From assembly GCA_937871585.1 (NCBI GenBank), contig CALMPJ010000220.1:1-62053 (forward strand): DNA of 62,053 bases, read 5' to 3'. The DNA comes from an uncultured Acidobacteriota bacterium (GTDB taxonomy: Bacteria > Acidobacteriota > Blastocatellia > Pyrinomonadales > Pyrinomonadaceae). Below the pieces are notes generated by a model. It saw only the letters and a list, made by a program, of their open reading frames with translations, ran no database searches and was not told the DNA's origin. Positions 16,867 to 24,203 of this stretch are shown here, one piece after another (position 1 is the stretch's first letter; the number at the start of each line of letters is the position of its first letter). The translations under genes were made by a program, and so were the position numbers.

Positions 16867-17694
16867 TCAGATGATCAGGTTCATTTCGTATTGCTCCAGA
16901 AAGAGTTTGAGGCCAAGGTTTCCTAGAAATGAGCAGGTCGCCATATCGCATTTATCTATGTTTGTGATGGAGATACGTTGGCCGGCAAACCGCGAAAAGA
17001 GTGTTTTTCCAATGCCGCAGCCTCGGTGTTGCGAGGCGACGGCAAACTGTTTGACCCGCTGACCCGAATGGATCAGAAAACCAACCAGTTCACCATGCAG
17101 ATAAGCCCCAAGTAAGCTGTGATTGACCGTTCTTACTCTGAACGCGGCCAGCGAATTTTGCCAGCTTGGCGAAAAATTGTAGAACGCGGCGACCACATTT
17201 TCGTCGATGTCGTCGAGCGGTCGCAATTCGACGAAATTATTGACCCTCGAAATATTTACTCTTCCTGAGAAACATGCCAGGGTGCGACTTCTGGCAAAAC
17301 CGATCTTCTGGTAGGCCATGATCGCCGCCGTGTTTTCCCGTATGACCTCAAGCGTCTGCGTCCGGATCGATGCGGCTCGGAGCCTGGGCATAATAAACTC
17401 GTACATTTTAGCGGTCACGCCGTTCCCTCGAAACTCGGGCAAGACCCCTGTGCCGCCGTTGTACGACGATTCCCCCGCGATGCCGATCAGGATAAAGCCC
17501 ACTAGTTTGCCTGAGGAAAACGCCCCGGCCGACATTGTCAGATCTATGCGCTCGAGCGCGATCTTGTCATCCAGTTGATCTTGGTCGAGCTCGATCTTTA
17601 CAAAGTAGTCTGCAAACACCGCGTTTAGCACGGCGGCGAGTTCATCCCGGCTAACATATTCGAGCGTATTTAGTTGAAGTTGCGTTGTCATCAA
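16867..17694 (-). CDS. Tandem GNAT-family N-acetyltransferase
   Basis: 275 residues with two GNAT-like halves. The first (about 10-145) has the acetyl-CoA loop GVLPEFRGNGVTAKMYE. The second (about 155-275) has the related AVASQHRGCGIGKTLFSRF. The substrate is unknown; such enzymes acetylate amines, amino acids or proteins in the cytoplasm. It is the last gene of a leftward operon and overlaps the MOSC gene by 4 bases if translation starts at the first of two ATGs (17694; the second at 17691 is also possible). Confidence 0.8.
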   Translation of the reverse strand: MMTTQLQLNTLEYVSRDELAAVLNAVFADYFVKIELDQDQLDDKIALERIDLTMSAGAFSSGKLVGFILIGIAGESSYNGGTGVLPEFRGNGVTAKMYEFIMPRLRAASIRTQTLEVIRENTAAIMAYQKIGFARSRTLACFSGRVNISRVNNFVELRPLDDIDENVVAAFYNFSPSWQNSLAAFRVRTVNHSLLGAYLHGELVGFLIHSGQRVKQFAVASQHRGCGIGKTLFSRFAGQRISITNIDKCDMATCSFLGNLGLKLFLEQYEMNLII

Positions 17695-18236
17695 ACCGGC
17701 CCTAGTTTCTTATACGGTTGCAGGGGGAATTCGATCTTAATACGATCGCCAGATCTTATTTCCCCGCTGACCAGCACCACAGCCATTAGGCCTGCCTTCT
17801 GTATGAGAACTCCATCGTTGTCTTTGTCTAGTACCGCCTTCATCAATCCGCTTTGGAGCCGATCCAGCTTGCGACAGGGTGTTCTTAGTCCGGTGATCCT
17901 GATCGTTGCAGTCTCTCCGATCTCCAAAACGGTGTCCTGCGGCAATGTTAGCAGATCGATCCCACGTGTCGTTACGTTTTCACCCATTTGCCCCGGCGTG
18001 ACACAAAACCCTCTGGCCGAAAGCTCGCCAAACAGCTCGCTCTGGATCAGATGGATCTGCCGCAGATTTGGCCGCGTCCGATCGCGAAAAAAGCTTCGGC
18101 GATGCTGGTCAAGCTTGCCCGCATGGGCATCGTTCTCGATGCCTAGCCCCGCGATCGCACGGATGCTCCGGCACACAACTTTTGAAATACCGTGCTTTGA
18201 GCTGCGGCTGACTGCCAATACCTCGGGCGAATTCAT
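17691..18236 (-). CDS. MOSC-domain protein
   Basis: 181 residues covering a complete MOSC domain. The characteristic stretch GQMGENVTTRGIDLLTLP and the conserved cysteine loop TGLRTPCRKL, near residue 118, are present. MOSC proteins handle sulfur carried by molybdenum cofactor or reduce N-hydroxylated substrates. No beta-barrel N-terminal domain is attached, so this is the stand-alone form. It overlaps both neighbours by 4 bases. With a rhodanese in the same operon, sulfur transfer is a plausible theme, though inferred. Confidence 0.82.
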   Translation of the reverse strand: MNSPEVLAVSRSSKHGISKVVCRSIRAIAGLGIENDAHAGKLDQHRRSFFRDRTRPNLRQIHLIQSELFGELSARGFCVTPGQMGENVTTRGIDLLTLPQDTVLEIGETATIRITGLRTPCRKLDRLQSGLMKAVLDKDNDGVLIQKAGLMAVVLVSGEIRSGDRIKIEFPLQPYKKLGPV

Positions 18237-18685
18237 AGCTTGCTCGTTTGTCCCTTAAGAAAGAAAAGAATGGTCAGGCCCGCAAAACCGAGTGATACCC
18301 AGTAATAGAGATTCATACGTTCGTGAAAAACGACGGCCGCAAGCAAGATCGACGTCGTTGCGATCGACAGCACTGCGTACAACGAATAATATGATGCACC
18401 GAAATTACGGTATAGAAAATACAGGCCAATATTTAGCAAAACATAGCCCAGACCGCTAACTCCGAACCATTTTATATTCTCGGCCATATAGCTGCCGACG
18501 CTTCGCGTATCGAAGAACATAGCAATGACCGTAAGGAAGAACGAGCCGACAAACAGAGCGATCGAGCCGAACAAGAACGGATTTTCGTGTTGGGTGGCTT
18601 TCTTTTGTCCAAACGCATAGAGAGCGTTCCCGACCGCCGCCGTCAGAGCCAGTAGACACGCCGAGGATGTTGAATCGAATCTCAT
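18233..18685 (-). CDS. Small EamA/DMT-superfamily membrane transporter
   Basis: 150 residues with about five hydrophobic helices (near 8-25, 37-57, 72-92, 97-117, 124-142), matching a single EamA-type repeat such as seen in half-size drug/metabolite transporters. The final helix pair ends VSLGFAGLTILFFLKG. Half-size members act as dimers in the inner membrane. The substrate cannot be predicted. The gene shares one base with the upstream GNAT stop and overlaps the MOSC start by 4 bases. Confidence 0.75.
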   Translation of the reverse strand: MRFDSTSSACLLALTAAVGNALYAFGQKKATQHENPFLFGSIALFVGSFFLTVIAMFFDTRSVGSYMAENIKWFGVSGLGYVLLNIGLYFLYRNFGASYYSLYAVLSIATTSILLAAVVFHERMNLYYWVSLGFAGLTILFFLKGQTSKL

Positions 18686-19212
18686 TACGGTTGAAATGTT
18701 TTGACCATCACTTCGTAATCAAAACTCATTGTCTTGTAGTCGTAATGATACTTTGTTTCTTTCCGAAAACCGTGCCTTTCGTAAAATCGAATTGCTTTGT
18801 CGTTCTTGTCCCAGACGGCAAGCCACAGTGTTCGAATGTTATGTCCCGCTACCGTGTCAAACAACGCATTCTGCAGCTTTTCGCCGATCCTGTTGCCAAT
18901 GAGGTCATTGAGAACATAGATCTTCTGCAATTGAGCTGGGCTGTCATCATCCAATTTTTCGTAGGGTGAAAACTTTTTCAGCTTTGCGTAGCCTGCCGGA
19001 AGTCCGTCAGCAAATGCGACCCAGTACACGTTGTTCTCTTTCGCAATGCTTGCCCGTATTTTTTCCACCGAAAAGGTCGCGCTCAGATAATCCCGAAGCA
19101 CAGCGTCGTCGGTCCAAGCGTCTTTTGCAAAAGCCTCTCGAAAAGTGACCCTCGCCAACAATGCAATGTATTCGGCCTCGGCGACCGTAGCTCTTTTGAT
19201 CTCGATATTCAT
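18685..19212 (-). CDS. GNAT-family N-acetyltransferase
   Basis: 175 residues, single GNAT domain. Visible features are the N-terminal IEIKRATVAEAEYIALLARV, the beta-4/acetyl-CoA region QKIYVLNDLIGNRIGEKLQN and the C-terminal AVWDKNDKAIRFYERHGF, which resembles polyamine or ribosomal-protein acetyltransferases. The usual Q/R-x-x-G-x-G/A loop is modified to NRIGEK. Its position inside a six-gene overlapping operon suggests coordinated small-molecule modification. The substrate is unknown. Confidence 0.85.
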   Translation of the reverse strand: MNIEIKRATVAEAEYIALLARVTFREAFAKDAWTDDAVLRDYLSATFSVEKIRASIAKENNVYWVAFADGLPAGYAKLKKFSPYEKLDDDSPAQLQKIYVLNDLIGNRIGEKLQNALFDTVAGHNIRTLWLAVWDKNDKAIRFYERHGFRKETKYHYDYKTMSFDYEVMVKTFQP

Positions 19213-19652
19213 ATTCTCGTCGTAAATGACATTATGTGACGGATATAGTCATCAGGAACTTTCAGATCTTTCGCGCACTCAGCAAGTTCACGAACATAGC
19301 TCGGGTCGGCGACGACGACCTGCTCATCATAGGAGATGAAACAAACCGCGTCTCGAGAGGTGCCATCGTAAATTTCAACCTGTACAGGAAATGGACGGTA
19401 CGTGATGCCAAAGTCCGATCTTAGTTGTTCGTAGAGCCGTGAAACGTCGCAAGCTTTAATAAATGCGAGGCTGCCGTAAACAACCGAGCCGTTTCTTTTC
19501 TCTAAAGTTGCTCGCGGTCTAACTGACAGTTGATAACCGTCCAGCTTTGCACTGACAGCGCACGAGACATCTGCTTTGTGCTGACGTAATACTGCCGTGC
19601 TCATAAACGAACCGTAGAAGAACACCCGAATTCTGTAGCCGTCGCTAGCCAT
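19209..19652 (-). CDS. Gamma-glutamylcyclotransferase-like (AIG2) protein
   Basis: 147 residues beginning with the family hallmark VFFYGSFMS, the substrate-binding YGS-F loop. The rest is consistent with the small beta-barrel fold (GYQLSVRPRATLEKRNGSVV). Enzymes of this family cleave gamma-glutamyl amines to 5-oxoproline. The conserved catalytic Glu is not obvious to me, so activity is uncertain. It overlaps the following GNAT gene by 4 bases and is 6 bases from the rhodanese gene. Confidence 0.7.
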   Translation of the reverse strand: MASDGYRIRVFFYGSFMSTAVLRQHKADVSCAVSAKLDGYQLSVRPRATLEKRNGSVVYGSLAFIKACDVSRLYEQLRSDFGITYRPFPVQVEIYDGTSRDAVCFISYDEQVVVADPSYVRELAECAKDLKVPDDYIRHIMSFTTRI

Positions 19653-19658
19653 CTGTAT

Positions 19659-20054
19659 TTAACAAGCGCATTCGATGGCGAGCCCGCTCGAGGCAGCCGT
19701 TCCGTCCGTTCCGTACCCGTCGAACTTCCACCATTCGAGACCGCCAATGAGTTCTTTGACGTTGAAACCTAGTTGGGCCATCTTCAGAGCTCCTTTTGTC
19801 GAAGCGTTGCAGCCGATCCCGTCGCAATAAGTGACGTACAATGCCCCGCGATCGAGATGTCCGGTCGTCGTCTCGCTCATTTCCCGGTGCGGTAGATTCA
19901 GGGCGGAAGGTATGTGTTCTCGTTCGTAGCCGTGCGCCTGCCTCGCGTCGATGACAACGACCTTCTCGCCGGCATTCAAAGCCGCAAAGAGATCGGACGG
20001 GTCGATCTCAAACTCTAGTTTTGATCGGTAGTATTTGACCTGTTCATCGTCCAT
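19659..20054 (-). CDS. Rhodanese-like sulfurtransferase
   Basis: 131 residues, one rhodanese domain. The entry motif VVVIDARQAHGYEREHIP and the active-site loop YCDGIGCNAST with the persulfide-forming cysteine are present, and the C-terminal LIGGLEWWKFDGY is typical. It moves sulfane sulfur between carriers in the cytoplasm. It is the first gene of the leftward operon and is divergent from a LysR regulator that probably controls it. The tail ends in CAC and might bind a metal or thiol. Confidence 0.88.
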   Translation of the reverse strand: MDDEQVKYYRSKLEFEIDPSDLFAALNAGEKVVVIDARQAHGYEREHIPSALNLPHREMSETTTGHLDRGALYVTYCDGIGCNASTKGALKMAQLGFNVKELIGGLEWWKFDGYGTDGTAASSGLAIECAC

Positions 20055-20141
20055 AACTGATCCTCCAATTTGATAAAACGCGAACTAAAAACAACCTTAC
20101 GCTGCCAGGCTAAACCACGTCAAATGAATAGTTTAGCGGTC

Positions 20142-20164
20142 TGATATGCAGGAATTTCATATCA
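20142..20164. promoter_or_regulatory. Candidate LysR operator in divergent promoter
   Basis: TGATATG and CATATCA form a perfect seven-base inverted repeat spaced by 9 bases, 31 bases before the LysR gene's ATG. It is the only clear palindrome in the 141-base gap between the LysR gene and the rhodanese operon. Confidence 0.5.
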
Positions 20165-20195
20165 AACGGTCCAGCAAATGAGGTAGAATCATTAC

Positions 20196-21095
20196 ATGGA
20201 AACAAAACACCTTCGGCTCATCAAAACGCTGGCTGAAAGGGGAGGGATCACCAGATCGCTTGATCGGCTGTTTCTAACGCAGTCGGCAGTCAGCCATCAA
20301 TTGAAAGATCTCGAACAACGGCTCGGCACTAAGATCTTCATTCGCGGAAAGAACCATCGCGGAAAAGACCAATGGAAACTGACCGACGAGGGCGAAGTAT
20401 TGTACCAAACCGCTGTCAGGGTTCTGGATGAGATCGATAATGCGATGAACGCTATCCAGGAACTAAGACACGGACACCAAGGAACGATACGGCTGTCGAC
20501 CGAATGTTACACGATCTATCACTGGCTGCCCGCGTTTATGCAAAAAATGAGCATGTTGTATCCCAAACTGGAGATCATCATCAATATGGAAGCAACCCAT
20601 AGACCGCTCCCTAAATTGCTTGATAACGAACTTGATGTGGCGCTGACATCGGACCCGATCGATGAGAAACGCCTAAAGTATTTTGAGCTGTTTCGCGACG
20701 AGATATTTGCCGTGGTGGGCGCGACGCATCCGTGGGCAAAAAAAAGGTTTGTACTTGCCGAGGATTTTGCGCATGAAAAACTTATCATTCACTCGCTTCC
20801 GCTCGAGTCAGTTACAGTTTACGAACATTTTCTAAAGCCAGCGGCTATCGCTCCGCAGCAAATAGTGCCGGTTCCATTGACCGAGGCAACCTTGGAACTG
20901 GTCAAAGCCGAAATGGGCGTGACGTGTATGCCGATGTGGGCACTAAGGCCGTTTGTTTCCTCAAACAATCTTCGCTCTGTCAGGATCGGCAAAACTGGCC
21001 TGACCCGAACCCACTTTGCAGCCATCAGAACCTCAGACTCGTCGAAAAAGCACCTCGCTGATTTTATCGAGAACCTTAGGGAAGAATTTCTCTAA
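20196..21095 (+). CDS. LysR-family transcriptional regulator
   Basis: 299 residues. The N-terminal winged helix-turn-helix (5-65) reads LRLIKTLAERGGITRSLDRL and LTQSAVSHQLKDLEQRLG. A periplasmic-binding-protein-like effector domain spans about 90-295. In N-terminal features it resembles MetR-like regulators, but the effector is unknown. It is transcribed away from the rhodanese-to-GNAT operon, the usual arrangement for a LysR protein and its targets, with a palindrome between them. Confidence 0.9.
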   Translation: METKHLRLIKTLAERGGITRSLDRLFLTQSAVSHQLKDLEQRLGTKIFIRGKNHRGKDQWKLTDEGEVLYQTAVRVLDEIDNAMNAIQELRHGHQGTIRLSTECYTIYHWLPAFMQKMSMLYPKLEIIINMEATHRPLPKLLDNELDVALTSDPIDEKRLKYFELFRDEIFAVVGATHPWAKKRFVLAEDFAHEKLIIHSLPLESVTVYEHFLKPAAIAPQQIVPVPLTEATLELVKAEMGVTCMPMWALRPFVSSNNLRSVRIGKTGLTRTHFAAIRTSDSSKKHLADFIENLREEFL

Positions 21096-21118
21096 GTGCA
21101 TCTAGTCAAAGTAGGCTC

Positions 21119-21406
21119 TTGTATTCTCAGTTGGACATCACCGTGCTGATTGCCAAGGTTCGCAATAATCTGGTCGCTGCTGAATGCCCGCGGCGTTCGT
21201 ATGAGGCCTGCGGATTCAACTATCCGAAAACGCCGACGACCATTTTGGCTGAGGCTCCGACGGATCTGGCGGCGGCGGGGACTTCGAATGGGGTTACGCG
21301 GCTGCAGTTTTTCGGAAATAACAAGGTCGGCACCGTCGTTTACGAGATGTGGCGGCGACAAACACTTCGCACTTTTCGAACTCAGCCGTGATCTACGGAG
21401 CGCCGT
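21119..21406 (+). pseudogene. Truncated duplicate of the fibronectin-like gene
   Basis: Codons equivalent to residues 82-150 of the protein at 15542 are preserved almost unchanged. Then 115 bases are missing between two copies of the octamer GTGGCGGC, shifting the frame. The old C-terminal codons (NTSHFSNSAVIYGAP) continue out of frame to a TGA at 21404-21406. The 5' half, promoter and ribosome site are absent, so it is a dead copy. Confidence 0.85.
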
Positions 21407-21679
21407 GAGGCCAGTGATGAGGGGCGAGGGGAGCAAGAACCACCCCGTCAGTCCCGACAACAGTCTCGGGACTGCCACCCCTCCTTGGTAAGTAGGGGAG
21501 CTTTGGAGAAGGCCTGCAGGAGCGGGCCTTTTGTTTGTCGGAGGCAAAGCCTCCTCCGGTTATTTGGTTGAGGCAGTGACGGTCAGGCGAGCCTGACCGC
21601 ACTGCGATCGCGGCGTAGCCGCAGATTGCAGTAATAGACGCTTTCCGGACAGCACAGCTGCCCCGCTCGGCGAGGTTGG
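21151..21679 (+). repeat. Duplicated segment, copy 2 (with 115-base deletion)
   Basis: Second copy of 15784-16432. The non-coding hairpin part downstream of the stop is at least as conserved as the coding part, which suggests recent duplication or gene conversion. It continues into more hairpins (GCAGGCT/AGCCTGC near 21705-21715) up to the LD-carboxypeptidase stop. Confidence 0.9.
21507..21535 (+). terminator. Duplicated Rho-independent terminator
   Basis: Same AAGGCC/GGCCTT hairpin and T-rich tail as at 16257. Here it would terminate read-through from the LysR gene. Confidence 0.65.
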
Positions 21680-21757
21680 TGGTGCCGACGAATGGCAGGC
21701 TGGCAGCCTGCGTTCCTTGCACGCGGGACGCGTGCGATCCGGTCGGCGGATCAAATA

Positions 21758-22789
21758 TTAACTTACGGCGGTTTCTACGAAAGTGAGCGTTGCGGCGGTT
21801 GTGTCTAGTTCGGCTTCGGTGCCATATGGCAGCGTGACCATGTCGCGGATGTGGCCGAAAGATAGGCCGTAGTAGACGGGGATGCCGAGGTCGCCGAGGC
21901 GGTCGCGGAGGACGTCGACGACGGGCTTGGCATCTTTGGCGTTATCTGGATTGTTGTCGTCGAAAATGCCGAGGGCGATACCGGCGAGCGATCTGAGATC
22001 GAGGCTTTGACGAAGCTGTGTCAGCAAACGATCGACGCGATATGGCGGCTCGCCGATCTCTTCGATAAAGAGGAGTTTGCCCTTGATATCACGCAGAGCG
22101 TACGGCGTGCCGGCAAGTGCTGCGAGGAGCGAAAGATTGCCGCCGGTCAGACGGCCGCGAGCTTTGCCTTTGGTGATCTCGACACCGCGAAACAGTGCAG
22201 ATTCTTTGGCGTTGTTGAATTCAGAGCGTACGACCTTAAGCGGAGCGGACGGCGTCGCGAGCATGTTCAGCACGTTCGTCCTCGTGTATTCGCTATATTC
22301 CGACGACGCGACAGGGCCGTGAAAAGTGACGAGGCCGGTCGCCTGGCTGATGGCGATGTGAAGAGCAGTGATATCGGAGAATCCGACGAATATCTTTGGG
22401 TTCTTTTTGATGAGAGCGTAATCGATATCGCCTAGCAATCGAGGAGCTCCGCCGCCGCCGCGAATGCACCACACGGCTTTGATCTCAGGATCGCTGAACG
22501 CCCAGTGAAGATCGGCGAGACGCTCTTTGTCAGTGGCCGATAGATGACCAAGACGCCCGCGGGCGGATTTGCCGATCTTGACCTTAAATCCCATCGACGT
22601 CATCGACGCCACGGCGCGGTCAAACGCCTCGGGCGTCGCGGCACTAGCCGGAGCGATGATGCCGACGGTGTCGCCCGCGACCAGGCGTTTGGGTTTAACG
22701 AGTTTCGGTGCGGCGGCTGTTCGTGCAGACATCGTACTTGCGGCTAGCGGCAGGGCGACGGCGCCCTTTATCAGATCTCGTCGGTTCAT
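21758..22789 (-). CDS. ldcA: LD-carboxypeptidase (peptidase S66) with Tat-type signal
   Basis: 343 residues. The S66 family removes the terminal D-Ala from murein tetrapeptides during cell-wall recycling. Family marks are the N-terminal VAGDTVGIIAPAS, the GGGGAPRLLGDIDY loop and the nucleophile-elbow Ser in FVGFSDITALHIA. Unlike the classic cytoplasmic enzyme it starts MNRRDLIKGAVALPLAAS, a twin-arginine-like signal ending near ARTAAA, so export is predicted. It could act on periplasmic peptides. The start has no strong ribosome site visible. Confidence 0.88.
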   Translation of the reverse strand: MNRRDLIKGAVALPLAASTMSARTAAAPKLVKPKRLVAGDTVGIIAPASAATPEAFDRAVASMTSMGFKVKIGKSARGRLGHLSATDKERLADLHWAFSDPEIKAVWCIRGGGGAPRLLGDIDYALIKKNPKIFVGFSDITALHIAISQATGLVTFHGPVASSEYSEYTRTNVLNMLATPSAPLKVVRSEFNNAKESALFRGVEITKGKARGRLTGGNLSLLAALAGTPYALRDIKGKLLFIEEIGEPPYRVDRLLTQLRQSLDLRSLAGIALGIFDDNNPDNAKDAKPVVDVLRDRLGDLGIPVYYGLSFGHIRDMVTLPYGTEAELDTTAATLTFVETAVS

Positions 22790-22840
22790 TTCATCAGCAA
22801 TGATAAATGAACCGCGTCCGCAAGCCCAAGCCGTAAATAC

Positions 22841-23116
22841 CTAAACGTGATGCGGCGTCGCGAATCCGTGTCCTGCTCGGCTCGTTTGCCTATCGGCAAC
22901 GACCTTTGCGGCCGCCGGTTCTTTGGTCACATGCGGTGCGTTCTCACCGTGCGTTGCGACAAACGGCAGCACGAGCATCATTCCCATAAATATCAGTCCA
23001 AATGATGCGAAGCCGAAGGCGACAATTGCCCAAGTCGTCAGGTTGCCGGTCAGTACGACGGCGGCGATCACAAGTAGAAACACGGTCCAGATAGCGGCGT
23101 AGAATTTTGGCGGCAT
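22841..23116 (-). CDS. Small two-span membrane protein
   Basis: 91 residues starting MPPKFYAAIWTVFLLVIAAV. Two hydrophobic helices (about 5-24 and 29-52) are followed by a hydrophilic tail ending HGFATPHHV. I chose the ATG at 23116 because AAGGAGACCTATC precedes it; the open frame extends further 5' but looks non-coding there. The family is not recognised. It is divergent from the universal stress gene with a 245-base spacer. Confidence 0.65.
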   Translation of the reverse strand: MPPKFYAAIWTVFLLVIAAVVLTGNLTTWAIVAFGFASFGLIFMGMMLVLPFVATHGENAPHVTKEPAAAKVVADRQTSRAGHGFATPHHV

Positions 23117-23361
23117 GATAGGTCTCCTTGGATAAAAGCTGAAATATGACGCGACAGCTTTCGCGTCCCGCCAGGTTAGTTCGCAACGACCGTGCCGAAT
23201 TGAAACGTAGTAAACACGGTATCTGCATGCAAAATACAGCGTGTGGATTTTCACAGAGTCGCGAATTATTCCGCGTAAATAAATGCCGCGACACCGTAAA
23301 ACCGTGGTATTGCTTAGGTATGTCGATTGCGACAGATTAGGGCATTGAAAGGAGTGTGAAT

Positions 23362-23796
23362 ATGAAGATCTTGATCGCCACCGACGGCTCAAGCTACAGC
23401 AACGAAGCGATAGACGAATGTTGTCGAATTTTCGGGCATGAGAATAATGAATTTCTGGTCGTTTCCGCATTTGAGGGCGACGTTCCGGTCATGGCAGAGC
23501 CTTTTGCGATCTCGGCCGAATACTATCAGCGGCTCGAAGACACGCTCGAGGAACAGTGCAATACGATCGTCGGCGAAGCAAAGAAACGTATCGAGGAAAA
23601 AGCATCGGTCAGCGTCACGACCGCAGTACTTCGCGGGTTTGCCGACAAGATGATCGTCGAGAAGGCCGCCGAATGGGGAGCGGACGTGATCGCGGTCGGA
23701 TCTCACGGCCGCGGATTCTGGGGCAGGCTGCTCGGCAGCGTTTCTGATGGTGTCGTTCATCATGCGGGCTGCAATGTAATGGTCGTCAGAAAATGA
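23362..23796 (+). CDS. Universal stress protein (UspA fold)
   Basis: 144 residues, one Usp domain. It begins MKILIATDGSSYSNEAIDE with the nucleotide-binding Asp and ends with the ATP-binding signature VGSHGRGFWGRLLGSVSDGV, so it is the ATP-binding class. The ATG at 23362 follows AAAGGAG by 7 bases; a GTG two codons earlier is less likely. It overlaps the next gene by 4 bases. An inverted TGTG-N6-CACA at 23241-23254 lies in its upstream region. Confidence 0.9.
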   Translation: MKILIATDGSSYSNEAIDECCRIFGHENNEFLVVSAFEGDVPVMAEPFAISAEYYQRLEDTLEEQCNTIVGEAKKRIEEKASVSVTTAVLRGFADKMIVEKAAEWGADVIAVGSHGRGFWGRLLGSVSDGVVHHAGCNVMVVRK

Positions 23797-24203
23797 AAAG
23801 TGTCGCACTGCGAACCGTTACGGTCTGGCTGTCGATCATTTTGGCTGAGACGTTGAACGGCATCGTTCGCGAGCTTTTTATCACGCCGCAACTCGGCGAC
23901 ATTAGCGCCAGACGAGTCTCGTTCGGTATCGCACTGGTACTGATACTTGCGATCGCGTATCTATCGGCACCGATGTTTGCGGCACTGACCAACGCCGGAC
24001 GAATATTGGTCGGAATAGTTTGGTCGGTGGTGACGCTCTGTTTCGAGGTGTTTTTGATCGGTTCGATCACCGGTATTTCGACCGAACGCATCATCGCCGA
24101 TTACGACCCGAGACTAGGCGGATTGATGGCGTTTGGGATGTTGTATCTGATCGCGGCGCCGACTCTTGGATATTTATTGAGGCGTCAGCAGGCCGTGAAT
24201 TAG
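23793..24203 (+). CDS. Four-span inner-membrane protein
   Basis: 136 residues with four hydrophobic helices (about 5-25, 44-66, 72-98, 108-130). A conserved-looking [14 protein letters not shown] follows the first helix. No family is recognised. The start overlaps the stress-protein stop (ATGA), so both are translated together; the protein may be a membrane partner of the Usp protein. Its last 30 bases overlap the convergent hybrid kinase gene. Confidence 0.7.
   Translation: MKSVALRTVTVWLSIILAETLNGIVRELFITPQLGDISARRVSFGIALVLILAIAYLSAPMFAALTNAGRILVGIVWSVVTLCFEVFLIGSITGISTERIIADYDPRLGGLMAFGMLYLIAAPTLGYLLRRQQAVN

Noticed and set aside
23241..23254. TGTG-N6-CACA inverted repeat upstream of the Usp gene as a further CRP/FNR site
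   Set aside because: The half-site spacing is 4 if full TGTGA-type arms are required, and one arm is imperfect. It is too weak to join the two perfect sites without binding data.
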